From Irpex lacteus (lineage: Eukaryota > Basidiomycota > Agaricomycetes > Polyporales > Irpicaceae): DNA of 64,000 nt. Under the pieces are notes generated by a model, which had not been told where the DNA came from, made no database searches, and saw nothing but the letters and a program-made list of their open reading frames with translations. This document shows positions 1 to 11,823 of this stretch, one piece after another. The stretch covers positions 43,080 to 107,079 of the forward strand of contig MQVO02000055.1 in NCBI GenBank assembly GCA_001986395.2. Reading direction: 5' to 3'. Made by a program: the position numbers and the translations under genes. The stretch's first letter is position 1. Every line of letters begins with the position of its first letter.

Positions 1-2
1 TT

Positions 3-909
3 CGCTACTGCAACCGCCTGTGTCTATCGCGCTCGAAAAAGACACACCCGCTTCTCTGCCCTGCACAGAACCCTGCTTCCACACCCCTTCTACGTCTGTC
101 TCAAGCGACACAATGGCAGGCTTTACACGCTCTGACCCAATGTACCGCTCGTCTCCTACTCTCGGAACAACGGGACGAGAAAGACTTCCTTGACGATTGG
201 AATGTCGTCACCGGATTGGCACAGTTAGGGATGGAAGAGCGTGCCAGGGGTGGATGGTAAACTTAAGCGGATCTTTCTGCTTTTGCCATCTCATGACTAA
301 CGGCGTTCAGCGCAGGTTAGGTAGCAGCGAGCCCGATCGCGCGACATGGAAAAGGGCCTTTGACCTGTACCTTCAGGCCTTCAAAGAGCCTGCTAGTGAC
401 GGAGAACGAAGAAAATTAAACAAGCTGTTGAAGAAGCCCGTCCGTAAGGACTTGGCGGATGAGCTGTTCGATTATAATGGCTTCCTCCGTGGTCTTGGTC
501 GGATGAATCTCAGTGCGTGACATATCACGTTACGTCTTCTAAAAGCGTCAATTGATTTCTCCGACTAGATCTTGAGTCGCATGGTGGTCTGTATGTCCTG
601 CACTCACATGTTAACCACTCCTGTGACCCAAACGTGTCTGTGCGCCACTTGGACCAACGGACTGCGCTGTCTAAGATCACAATGATCGCCCTTCGTGACA
701 TCCAGCCCGGAGAGGAGCTCTTCATCACTTATACAAACCCTAGACTGCCCCTCGAAACCCGGAGACAACATCTACTGGAGTGGGGCTTTGGGACTTGCAA
801 TTGCCCGAGATGTCAGATGGAAGAGAAAGACCCGAACCGAGAGGTCTCCGCCAAAGCTATTCCCGACGATCTCGAGGCCGAGCTGAAGGCCGGGTTAGGG
901 GTGATGTAG
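3..909 (+). CDS. SET5: SET5-like lysine methyltransferase (5' partial)
   Basis: The gene enters the window already in frame from position 3, so its start is missing. Exons are about 3-256, 316-512 and 569-909 (stop TAG). The first visible residues (RYCNRLCLSRS and following Cys/His) look like the C-terminal part of a MYND-type zinc finger. The last exon holds the SET core: NHSCDPN (substrate/AdoMet pocket), GEELFITYTNP (catalytic Tyr region) and a post-SET-like CNCPRC cysteine cluster. A MYND finger inserted before a C-terminal SET core is the layout of SMYD/Set5 proteins; yeast Set5 methylates histone H4 lysines. The function is inferred from that family. The donor at 257 and acceptor at 315 were chosen because they join open frames. 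Confidence 0.85.
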
Positions 910-1179
910 TCCCTGCCCTGGAAAAACGCATGGGAGAAGAAGTACAATGAAGTATGTACATCGATATGTTATCTCCTGTAAATTTGGCGCACGTGAACGC
1001 GATCTAAAATTCATTATGACTTTATTCCCGTGTTCCGAGGGAAATGTTCTTCGGAATTGAAGTGTACAAATCGCCGTGGTATCACATCTCTTACGGAGCA
1101 CATTATGTAAACAATGACAGACTTATCGGATGGGTTTGCATAAAAAACACGGATATTATGCCATATCCCTATCTCTTGA

Positions 1180-2470
1180 TCATCGTCGTAGTATCCCCGT
1201 GCCACGCCCTGCGACACGCTCAACATCTCGACAAGTTAAGCTATATCTTGTGGCCCTGGTAAGGGTGCCGCCACTGTGGACCGCACTCCTCATATCGGCG
1301 TCGGAGATGAGTCGAGCGTTGGCGAGATTTGTGAGAGGAAGAGACTCGAGGTCGCCTGCTGGCGCAGGGAAGACGTCCACTTGGACATCGTCTATTCCAT
1401 GAAGGTGCGCCGTGTAGAGCTCTTGGGTGGTAATGACCAGGCTGCGAGGTTCTAATAGTACAGATATGACGGGGTTCCTGTCAATGGGCCTTCCTTGTCC
1501 GCCATTCGCGGAAGGTAGACCTTCATCAACGTCCACGCTATTCGATGCGTATTGATAATAATGGAAAACAGCATGGGACCCGAGCGATAATGTGGCGACT
1601 ACGGGGTGGTAAGACGGCCCGTCTTCATGTGGCTAATTACACCAGTATGTCAGCGGCGGTGACATTGAATGTCTCTTGCAGCAATGCATGAGAACGATTA
1701 CACACCATTATTCCTTGACCCGCGAGGTACTACACCAGTTACGGAATCGTTCGAGTCATAAAGGACACCCTGGATCAGCACATGCTTCCCGAATGTCTGG
1801 AAGACGCCACTACCACACACCTCGTTCAGTATTACATGGTTCGGCTGTCCGTGCGGTGACGCTGAGAATGCTCCCGTGTCGCGAATACGATTGATGATAT
1901 CTGGGCTGTGGGATATGTATTGTAATCAGTTAGACTCTCACGAAAGATCGGTGGGTAATCGAAGACATACTAGTCTGTGATGTAAGGCGGAAATGCTTGG
2001 GGTAGAAGGACGTTTTTCGCCGTCACGTCCCCGCCTGTATGTGTAATAAAACAGCGTGTAAAAGCTTGTATGAGCTGCGGTAGCTCTACCTCCGTCGGAG
2101 AGCAAGCATAGCTTCACAAACCTAGGATCTGAAGTCTGTCATCTAGGATATTAGACGGCATGAAGGAGGAGAAGATGATGGATCACATCTTACCGTCTAT
2201 TTTGAAGATGTCGCCATCGCGGAAGCGGGGACTCGAGAATCTAGGCACATCCGATGTCACTTCATTGAGAATTTGGGGACATCCGAGCAAATCAACGGTG
2301 AAACGCGGCCAGTGCTCGGGATTCATACCACCGAGTTTGGATTGAGGCAGAGATAGCCGAGCCGAATAACTCACCTTGCGAATGAGATACTTCTCTTCAT
2401 CTTCTGTGATAAAATTCGGGATGTAATATGCCTGCGGTATGCCGGGCACAGCAAACTCTGCGATGTTCAT
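1180..2470 (-). CDS. ALKBH6: ALKBH6-type Fe(II)/2-oxoglutarate dioxygenase
   Basis: Seven exons on the minus strand: 2375-2470, 2194-2240, 2122-2135, 1971-2034, 1821-1905, 1706-1729 and 1180-1632, giving about 260 residues, near the usual ALKBH6 length. The N-terminus contains YYIPNFITEDEE. The catalytic domain has NEYLAGQGIMPHEDGPSYHP, whose H-x-D is the iron-binding pair, followed by VATLSLGSHAVFHYY, the distal HLHGI histidine, and near the C-terminus an R-x5-R motif (RYSLTCR) that binds 2-oxoglutarate. ALKBH6 belongs to the AlkB demethylase family; its substrate is not well established. Exon 3 is only 14 nt, but it is needed to restore the family-like NRRLQILGGDVTAKN. The gene runs in the same direction as the deubiquitinase gene at 3358-5615. 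Confidence 0.88.
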
Positions 2471-3357
2471 CGTTTCTCCTCAACACCGCAAGTATTCGAC
2501 GTCTGCGTATCCAGCTATTAGCCTATCATGTAGAGTTAGGGCGGATTATGAGACTTTTGCCACGATATATCGCACCTACCCTCGTTTTAAATGAAAGCCT
2601 CCCTGTTTTCAGTATGAGTGTCGAGGTGATAACTGATAATTAGGCTACGTCACTAAAGCACCGTAAGTAAATGGAATCAGTTCTGTGAGCGTAGTATGCA
2701 TGATATACGTTACTTGCCTCACAAAATCCCAAGACGTCTGTATTTAGTGAGTCAGCATTTTATAGCCGTACACACACTGCATGTCGGCACTATACCTTGG
2801 CCGTTGTATTGTGGTTGAAAGTTACAAAAACGCAGATGGCCGTCGGTGTGAACACCAAGCTATAGCGCTGTGTCGGGATCTGCGCGAGTAGCAACTACCG
2901 ATGCATGAGCGCTTTTGGAGCGGAAATGAAGCTTTAAGCTTTGAATTTGAGCCTAAGCACTGTGCACGCCTGCAGTCTGTGCCTGTGTGTACGAGATGAT
3001 TTGTTCAAAGACAAACACCGCAGCGTTTTGACAAACCCACAGAGCCCCTCAGCTATACATAAGCCTGTACATCAATTGATGCGCAACTATCGAGATGGAT
3101 GTGGCGGGATGTTGTAACCTTGTTCTTTTCGACGCCGATGCGCAGCCCAACCTTATAGTAGTGTACACGTAGGATCGGCCAGGGTCAGCTAGGTTTACAC
3201 ACACCATTCCATTCCTATGAACCTCCTATGAACGTGAACAGCTACATGCATGTGGGTCTTTGGATACAGCATAACAAAGAGTACACGATGTATTACATAC
3301 ATGAAAGGCCTAGGCAAGACGCGGTACTTTACAGTTCGAGCCCTCGACGGAGGCTTC
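2471..3357. other. intergenic gap, no gene seen
   Basis: About 890 bases between the start of the ALKBH6 gene and the stop of the deubiquitinase gene. All open frames here are short and show no family resemblance. It should contain the ALKBH6 promoter and the 3' end of the deubiquitinase transcript. I see no repeat or RNA gene in it. Confidence 0.5.
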
Positions 3358-5615
3358 TCAAGCCAGGGGCTTGGATTTGTACAGCAGCACGTACGCACTT
3401 GAATCCTCTCCGCCTCCCTCGAGTGTGGGAATCTTCTCCTTGGGGAATACCGACACCTTGTTATCATCAAACTTGTACCAATCCTCGTCTTCCTCGTCAA
3501 GAGCCTTTGTATTCTTGGAGCCGTCAGAGGTGACTGAGACCGAGTGCAAGGCGCTTTTCTTGACGAATGCCATGTAGTGCCCAGCATCTGCGGCGGCACC
3601 TTTGTGCGTCACGATGGCTGTTACCGCTGCATTAGTGCCCATAAATAGAGCGAGATATGGGACAGAACGTACCGACGAGATCATACAGGCCCGTGACGCT
3701 GCATCCCACATCACTCTTCAGGTCAGGAGAGATGAGTTCCTCGAGCTCCTTCAACTCTTTGGCACGAGCCTCGCTCTCCTCGGGGAGCGACTCCACGGTC
3801 ACCGCCGGCTCGGCAGGAGTAGAACCCTCCCCAGCAGCTTCTGGTTCTGGTGCTGTAGTCGGGAGGTTCTCAACTTTTGCAAGACCTTTGCTTCGCTTGC
3901 GAATTTTCCGGCGCTCAGCCCTATCCTTGTCGATCGTTTTCAATTTCGTGTTCACAGGGAGCAATTTTTGCTTGAGGTCATCCGTGACGATATCGAGGGC
4001 GTCGAATTCGAGAGGGAATTTGACTCGACGCTAAGAAGTCAATCGCACTGTCAGCTTGAGTCCATGGCGTAAATGCCTACAAGATAAGCATACCATGATC
4101 TTGGCCTTCTTACCGATATCTCTCCTCCATGCGAAGCGCACCATGTGTACGGTGAGATACGTAGGCAGGCGGGCGAGACGCGATGTGGAACTGTATACAG
4201 CTTCCCGGCCCAAGGATGGAGAGTTCTTCTCGATCGTGCCATTCAACGCCTTTACCCGACCCAGATGTCAGCTAATCTGCGAATGTCGCGAGAACCAGCC
4301 ATGGGAAAGCAGACTCACGTCTATAATTCCCGTGTGCATATAGTTGGTGGAGATGTTGATATTGCATTCAATCTTGAGCACCTTCTCGGACGTGATTGAC
4401 GGAGGCTCGTCGGCTGCTGCAGGTTCGGTACACTTCAGCCTAATCGGCAGGTCACGTAATCAGAGAAGTTCACAGTGTGATAAGCAATGGACACCTACTC
4501 CCGACGCATCTCGCCAGTCATGTATTGGTCGACGAACTTCTGGGCCGAGGAATTCGAGCCAGAAGGTCCGGGTAAACCAGGTACGTCACGAAGAGCATTC
4601 GTCATCTGTACCCAGCACTCTTCTGCGTCTGGTGATGACAGCAAGGGTATCAGACAGCTGTCCTGAAATAACTGGGAGGAATCTCACCTTGCTGGGCATA
4701 TCCTCCTTTCATGGCACCTGCACCTCGCTGAAGCTCCGCAAATTGCGGGAATGCCTGACGCAGGGCTGTCAAGAATGCAAATGGCGTGACTTCGTCGGTC
4801 GTCCTCGACATCTGTGAGTACAAAGTTTTCAGAGAACCAGGAAGTCCGGTGGGCGGGGCGGCCTCTAGTGCTGTTTGAAGTTCAGGAATAGCACGCATGG
4901 CTTGAAGTGTCGAGTTCATGTAGCATGTGTTTCCCAAGTTAACCAACCCAACAGGTAGAGCAAGCTATATCAGATTGAGATTAGTACGAGTATCAACAAG
5001 GTGCAAGGACAACTTCAGAGTCGTCCAGAATACGTGTAGGTGGAGAATGAATACGACAGCGCGTAGGAATGGGGTGATTATTGTGTGTGGCGTATTCTGG
5101 GAATATCGTACAAATAGATACAAAAATGCGGTACTTACTGCTTGAGCGAGTTCTTCGTCCTCCATATCTACAGCAGAACGCCTGTAAGAATTGCAGGGTA
5201 ATAAGTACCGTACGGATGACATACCTTCCATGAACACCACAGGCTGCGGCGGAGGTTTCGGAAGTTCTCCAGCAGCTCCTATAACCATGAACGTTTGTCC
5301 CTAGGTCGAGTATACGCAATTGGTAAATCGTCCGGTATACTCTGAAAGGTAAGCATACCTCCTTGGGAGCGACCTTCTTCCAGTCATGATCATCCTGGCA
5401 ATAATCACGTATAAGCTTCAGCAGAACACAGTCGTGCTGGCAACTACCGTACACACCTTCAAAATGCCACCCTTTACCATCACCTTCATCCTCTCCGGTG
5501 GCACACCTGTGACCTGATAAACAGCCTCCTTGAACACCGTCGGTGGCTGATCGATATCGAGCTGCACATCGTGCACCCGTCCCGCATGTTTGATATGCAC
5601 GTTAATGGGAGCCAT
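3358..5615 (-). CDS. UBP6: proteasome-associated deubiquitinase Ubp6/USP14
   Basis: Ten exons (5457-5615, 5359-5394, 5225-5300, 5139-5167, 4688-4964, 4499-4628, 4319-4439, 4094-4249, 3673-4030, 3358-3626) encode about 536 residues. A ubiquitin-like domain (about residues 1-75, starting [12 protein letters not shown]) docks the enzyme on the proteasome. The USP domain carries the Cys box [18 protein letters not shown], a DAEECW motif, [14 protein letters not shown], and the His box [12 protein letters not shown] followed by [11 protein letters not shown]. The family removes ubiquitin from proteasome-bound substrates. The ATG at 5615 is preferred over 5630 because MAPINV matches the normal start of the ubiquitin-like fold. 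The exon 8 acceptor (AAAG before 4249) is weak but is the only one that rebuilds [19 protein letters not shown]. Confidence 0.9.
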
Positions 5616-6227
5616 CCTCAATCGTCGCACGAAGAAAAACTTGGAGGTAGTGGTCGAGAAGAAAGGTTTGCAGACCTGAGTTCAGCCACAAAACGCGTAC
5701 CGGTACTTACGCGTCGACAGATCTATCGAGATTGACAGTGAGATCTCTAGTTTAAATGCCGATTGAATTTTAAGGCTGTCAAGTTGTGGGTCCGCCTCGG
5801 CATAACACCCGGCAGACAGCTTCTTTGGCGCTAAATGACGCAGTGTGCGCGAGCGGGGAACTGCAACTTCCCTGAAAACGTATAAGCAAGTCGGTGAACC
5901 GGAAGATGTTAAAGGCTTTCTAACGTAGTGAGTAGTTCACAACAATCATTTTATGTACATCTGTAGCTCAGAAACCTATTTTCAGTCTTATAGTCGCATA
6001 AGTACATCCGAAGTCGGTCTTAAGACCACTGAACGCAGGAGCCCGACGTGCAACGACGTCTAAGGCATCTACACCAAATTCGAGGTCAAATAAACACCTC
6101 GTCACGCGTTATACCATTCCTATAAGAAAATACTTCCCTCTTCAAAGCAGCCACCACTTCCTCTACTACATACCTACTAATAACATCCCCCCAAATACTC
6201 TAACCGGCAGCCCTCACCTCTTGCCTC
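5616..6227. other. divergent intergenic region
   Basis: About 610 bases between two divergently transcribed genes (deubiquitinase on minus, family gene A on plus). It presumably holds both promoters. Purines and pyrimidines are unevenly spread near 6120-6200. No ORF, repeat or RNA gene could be supported. Confidence 0.45.
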
Positions 6228-8163
6228 ATGTCCCGGCACGCCTCACCCTCACCCACGCGTCCCTCTCCCCCTTCTTCAAAGCTAGAAATATGGATCCAAT
6301 ACAAAGGCGAGATCGCCTCCCTCATGCAGACCACCAACGAACAGCGCGCCCGAACCATCGAAGAGCCCGCGCTGCTCAGGGGGCTCGCGGACCATCTGCA
6401 CACGCTCAACTTTACGTTCGCGAGGCCTGAGGCGACGAAGCTCGTCTGGGGAACTGGACAGGCGAGGTGTCTTTGGGTTTTCTTGAGGGGTTCTGTAGGT
6501 GTTTTTCGTTGAAATGTCATGTAGGAACTCTACTTCTGGTAGCACGAGCACGCGCAAGTCGCGTGTACTTGTAGTCGAAGTGCGAGTGCTGATACGTGCT
6601 TACATGTGTTCTCTAGGCTTTATATCACCGCATGCTCGACCACTTCCGCGCAGTGGCACGAACAGTCGAAAACAATTGTCCGGTCCAAACGTAAGTCGCC
6701 TTGCCTTCTTTCCTTTCACCTTTATCTCCTCTGCTTCTTCACAAGCGATGATCGTGAATTTCCTTTCTTTGTAGCATCGCCGGGATATGGTTCCGTGAAG
6801 AGTAAGTCTCGTCTTCCTTCCGGCGTGTCTTCAACCAAACCCAACCCTTCCCTGACGATCATTCCCGAAGTGCCAGACACATAAAACACGTCAAAGTCGA
6901 ACGGTACAAACTCCCCACGGGCACGAAAGTCTACGATCGCGATCGTGATCTGCTTGCCTCACCTCTCAAACCTACTTCCCGATATTCTACAAATTACGAA
7001 ACGAAGAGTGCCACTGCCACTCGGGACGTGCCTGCCGATCCACCCACGCCCTCGAACAAACGAAAGCGAGAAGAGAGAGAAGAGAGAGACGTCGGGTACG
7101 GATATCAACAAAGTAAACGGACGAACAAAGGTGGTAGTGGCACTGACACGGGCTTTCCCCGTGTGCACACCAACTCAAGTAGTAGTATAAAGACCTCCCA
7201 ACCTTTCGCCCACCCCCTTCCACGATTCATCCTCCTCCCACCCCCTTCACCTCCCGACTCTAAGAATTTATCTTTAGAAGACACTCAACCACTACCAGAC
7301 GCCAAAACCCCCCACACAATGCACCTCGACGCCCACTACCAGCTCCCCTCCCTCCCCTTCCACGCCTACCGGCTCGACCTCTCCGGCGTGCAGAGCGAGC
7401 TGGTGAGGACTGTGCAGATGAGGCTTGTGAAGACGGGGTGGATGTTGAGGGATGAGAGGGAGGAGAGGAGGAGGTTGGAGAGGCTCATGGAAGCACGGGA
7501 AGCACGAGTGCCACCGTCGTCGATGATGGGTGGCCCAAGCTCGTCGATGAGCATGAGTATCAGTGATGGATCATCGGGCGAGGGGAGTGGTTCTACGTTG
7601 ATGGATTACGAAGAGGAGGAAGCCGTGAATACGCATATGTGGGACGGTGAAGCGAAGAAAGAAGCAGACTCAGACACAAGTACGTCCACGAACTCGAACT
7701 GCTATGGTCAGGCTTTTGCTGATCATAATCCGGCAATGTATAGACCCTCTCCAATCGACAATACCGATACCTGACGACTCAAGATATGACGTGTTGAGGG
7801 ACGAGAACGAACGGCTTCGCGCTGAGGTGCAACGTATGTCCCTCTTTCCTTTTCTCTCCCTCCTTTTTTCTCCATCCTTATCACTCTCCATCTACTCTCC
7901 TTCTCACTCTTACCCTCTCACTCACACCCCTTCCACACTATACTAGGACTCCGCGCCGAGCTCTCCAAGAACGCGCCGCCCGGGACCACGACCGACGACT
8001 ACACGAGGACGAACGCCGACTACATCAAACAAGTTTCGGTTACGACTTTAACTACTACTTCGGGCAGGTGAAAGGGATATCACCAGCGAGCGTGCCTGCT
8101 ATTATGGAGGCGTTCGTGCGGCTTGCGCAGTTGACTGATAAGGTTATGTTGGATGGGGCTTAA
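6228..8163 (+). CDS. lineage-specific protein of unknown function, family copy A
   Basis: Six exons: 6228-6494, 6617-6690, 6775-6801, 6877-7679, 7744-7833 and 7970-8163, about 484 residues. I recognise no named domain. The N-terminal part has EIWIQYKGEIASLM and LVWGTGQAR. The middle is Ser/Pro/Arg-rich with a likely nuclear localisation signal, NKRKREEREERD. It is followed by LPSLPFHAYRLDLSGVQSE, a charged coiled-coil stretch, and a conserved end, GISPASVPAIMEAF then LAQLTDKVM. The gene at 18322-20304 is a clear paralogue: exons 2 and 3 are 74 and 27 nt in both, and the same motifs occur in the same order. The last acceptor is taken at 7969, not 7946, because only that choice gives an open frame to the conserved C-terminus. 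A nuclear role is only an inference from the basic motif. Confidence 0.75.
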
Positions 8164-8566
8164 CATGCAACACTCGGATATCGGGATACTTAGTCGGCTG
8201 CATTGGAAGACTGGAAGGCCTTAAGGCCATTTATGTATTATAGGTTTAAGGTGTGTATAAAGTCGTTTAAGACTATGTACTGTATAATCGTGGACTGTAA
8301 CCTGAACAGTCGGATTCGTTTAGGGTGTAGATACGACGTAACGTCGTCCATTGCTTACGGCGTCCTCGTCTATCGCACTATACCATTGTTCATGTATCCA
8401 TATGCGTTTGTTGTACATTATAATCAACCCTACTGCTATGCATCGTATATGCTAATAACGAAAGAGAAACTAGATATTAGTATGCCAGAAATCCAAGTAA
8501 ATAACGATAATCCTCCCTTGCCTCGTCCTCTCCTTGCCTCCCTCATACCCGCTCAAAGGTCAAGCA

Positions 8567-9812
8567 TCACGAAACCCCACTCCCACCCCCACCCCTCCTA
8601 ACCCAATGCCCACCACGCCCACCTTCTCCAGGAGAGAACGTAAACTCCCCAGGAGACTCAGCGAACGTGAACTCCCCAGGAGGAGAATTGGAGAACGAGA
8701 ACTCTCCACCGGCACCATCAACACCCCTCGTCCAGTGCCCACCCTCAACAGTCCACTGTCCCCCGTCCCCATCCTCATACACACCATCCTCGTACACACC
8801 ATCTTCAACAATCCACTGCACCTCCCCATCCCCGCCCTCCCCCTCGACAATCCACTGCACGTCCACATCTCCAGAAGGGAACGAGGAGTCTCCACCCTCA
8901 ACAGGAGAACTAGGAAACTCAACAGGCGAAACCGGGAACACAGGCTCCTCCACAATAGGAGACACCGGGAACTTCGGCTCTACCTCCTCTCCTACGCCTT
9001 CTCTCTCTACCTCTCCTTCGCGTTCCCAGTCCATCCCCTCCTCCTGGTACTTACTGTCTATCTCGATGCCCTGCATACCCCTCTGAAGCTCCTCTATCTC
9101 CCTCTCCCTTTCCTCCATTTCAATCACCCACTTCTCCCGCCGGTCCTTCCCTCCTCCCTCCGTAGTGGACCCCAACTCAAACTCAACCTCGGATCCCGCC
9201 CCCCTCTCAACCCCCCAACCCACCGCAACCCCTCCCCCTCCTCACAAGCTCAAACCTCTCCGGCCGCTCCCTCAACCGCCTAAGCTCCGCCACAAACCGC
9301 AAATACGTGTTCTCGGCCGTCAGTCTCTTGAGCTCTTTGCGCATTCGTTTGAGGAGGCGGAGGGCGTGGCGTTCGGCGCGTTGGGAGGGGGTTTCGGAGG
9401 CGCGGAGGGCGTGTCGGGCGTGTCTTTCTTCGGGGGTTTCTTGGCGCGTGTGTTTGGAGCAGCGGTGGGGGTGGGAGCAGTGGTGGTGGTGGCGATGTGA
9501 GTGAGAATGGCGGTCAGAGTGGCTGCCGTGGCGATCTGAATGACGGTCAGAGTGGCTGGAGTGACGGTCGGAGGTGGAGTGACGGTCGGAGGTGGAGTGC
9601 CGTTCAGAGAAGGTAGAGGCAGAGGGGAGGGTGGTGGTGGTGGAAGGGGGTATTTGGAGAGGTGGGAGAGCACGAAGCTTCTCGAGGGCCTCGTCAAACG
9701 AGGGTATCGTGATGGGTATGAGTATCGGTGGGCGAGTTGTGTCGGTGTTTGTGTTTGTGGTGGTGGTGGTGCGTGGGGTGGAGGGTCCGGGTTGAGGGGA
9801 TGTGGAGGCCAT
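8567..9812 (-). CDS. low-complexity His/Ser/Asp-rich and Gly/Glu-rich coiled-coil protein, unknown
   Basis: Two exons, 9246-9812 and 8567-9187, joined by a 58-nt intron with good GTGAG and AG ends; both phases are zero, giving about 395 residues. The N-terminal third is Thr/Pro-rich. It is followed by repeats of the type HSTSDRHS/HSDRHGSH ending in a run of His. Next comes a basic leucine-zipper-like helix (RLLKRMRKELKRLTAEN) and, after the intron, an acidic helix. The C-terminal part repeats VQWIVE, VYEDG and GEFTF units. It resembles no enzyme family. The repeats in DNA (for example the 18-nt unit at about 9555-9600) suggest growth by slippage. It converges on gene A (stop 8163), leaving a 400-base gap with nothing recognisable. 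Confidence 0.55.
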
Positions 9813-11823
9813 TGTGTAGTACTTTTGGGACTTGGTTATAGTCTATTTCAAGGTAGAGCCTAGTATAGTACTAGTGCAGTGTGGCCTGGTCGTAATTGTG
9901 CATATAAGTAGTGATGAGTTTACGAGTAAAGTAAAGTAGATGAAGCAGTACTTACTACACTGATTAGAGGTTATACTTATGAGAACATGCGCAGGTAGAC
10001 GTTCGAATTTGGACCTTCCTTCGACAGCCGGGAGGTGGCCGTGCAGTGGTCGTCGCGATCAAGGCCTCGGACGTGTCACCTCTAACGCGTGACGCCACGC
10101 GCCCTCCTTCCCAATCCAGCAATACTTAGTTCTCAGCGCTAATTGAACACTGACCTCATAACTCTCAGTACTTGACATACCCATGTATCCTAAGTAACAG
10201 GATATTGACCCGGCACTGGTAGCTACATGTGCGAGCTTATTACTCACTGGTCATAGATGCTACTGATGTGAATGAAATGTACTTACATGCATGCCTGTGC
10301 TACCAAGCCGCACGCGTACAGTGATGACAACGGCGGCAGCCTGAGACAAACTCGCCCTCCTCATATACCTCCGAGTCTGCATCTGCTGGTTGCGGGGCTG
10401 CGCATTGAATATTGAGGGCCGAGGATTGAGGATTGAGGAAGTAGTCATTCGATCTCGACGATCCTGTCTTGACCGCCAGTGCCAATCCAGTTGGAAGGGA
10501 AGTGAACACTTATGTAGTACTCACTAGTCACTACTTACTCATCTCAGTACCAACCTGCCGATACAATCATAATACTGGGGAGGAGCGGGCGGTGCTGGCC
10601 AAGATCTCGACTTGTCCGAGTATTGTAATATAACGTGCAGATTATCCTAGAGACGATGCACGATATCGAGTGAGTTTAGTCGAGTGCCAGTGGGTGGTAG
10701 TTCTAATGGACGAATTGCATTGCACCTGCTAGTGTTCACACGCAGAAGTTGCCAATGCACGCTGCACACGCTATGATTCTATCAGTGCCGTAGACAATGC
10801 GGGTTTACACATACACGGCGGGCTCACTTCCCATCCTAGAAAGTAGAGTGGCGTCGATATAGGTCGCCACTTGAAGCTTGAACTTGTAGATCTACGGCCC
10901 TGCTGCCAGTGTCAGTGATAAAAAGTAGTGTCCGGACTCTTGCATTCCTGACTAGTGCGTTCGCCCTCCACATGCATACACATTGTAACTGCATACAGAA
11001 CAGTACATCTGTACAGCAGTAGAGTAAGGATGATTTACATTTAGCATTTCGATGATACTTGGTACACATACACACCGACTACTTAGCACATTTCCTCCCC
11101 CTTACGCCACCCGGTCAGATTCAGGAGAGGAAGCAGTCTTTCGATCTTGACGGTCCTCACCAGTCCGAGTCTGCTAATCCAGATGTTTATTCTTGAAGTG
11201 AGCACAGGTGTACCCAATAAACACTCACTACTCACTACTCATCTCATCTCGTCTCAGCCTGCCAGTACAACTTGAACATCTATATGCAGTTCGCGGCCAG
11301 TCACCAAGTACTGGGTGGATCGACCGACCACTGGCAAGCACTGGGAGGATCGACCAAACACCAGGAGGATCGTGCGCTGCTGGCAGAGAAATCGACTTGC
11401 CCGAGTACTGTACTATTATGTTGCAACAAATCTGAGTGATCCCTGGCACGGTAGAGGGCACGGCAGAGGGACTGTGTAGTTTTTAGCTGTAGTGCAGAGC
11501 ACAGTATGACTATAATCATTGAGTAGATGTGTGGCCAAGCAAGTGGATGTGTGGACTCACTCTCCATCCTTGAACATGGCGTGCGTATGTAGCACTTCGA
11601 TAATTTCAAGACCGAGGATACTGTTACTGTGCAGATTCCTCATTCCCTGCACGCCCTTCATTCCTTGAATCGTCTGCATATGCATACAGTACAGTACAAC
11701 ACATCTATACAGCAGTAGAGAATTTAGAAAAATTGATTTAAATTCAGCAATTCAGACAGTACACGTACATACACACTGTCCACTCAGCAGATCTCCCCCT
11801 CCCCTCCTCCCCACACCACCCGG
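9813..11823. repeat. 2 kb noncoding stretch with two diverged ~0.7 kb direct copies
   Basis: No gene is supported here. Two colinear, diverged segments can be read by eye: about 10442-11118 and about 11135-11828, offset near 700 bases. Matching blocks include the stretch around 10520-10560 versus 11220-11265, TCGACTTGTCCGAGTA at 10608 versus TCGACTTGCCCGAGTA at 11392, ACAGCAGTAGAG near 11011 versus 11706, and CCACCCGGTCA at about 11107 versus 11817. The second copy ends inside the stop region of the coiled-coil gene at 11824-12558. The unit therefore looks like that gene's 3' flank, duplicated once. Short direct repeats (GAGGATT near 10423, GGATCGACC near 11313-11365) sit inside the copies. 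Confidence 0.6.

Noticed and set aside
7946..7970. Apparent frameshift in the last exon of family gene A.
   Set aside because: Using the first acceptor (7946) leads to a stop, but an AAG acceptor at 7969 gives a fully open frame into the conserved C-terminus, so no break is needed.
8534..9283. Long plus-strand frames opposite the low-complexity gene.
   Set aside because: They are the antisense of repeat-rich coding DNA; composition is Pro/Arg-rich without any motif, and the minus-strand frame has a proper start and intron.
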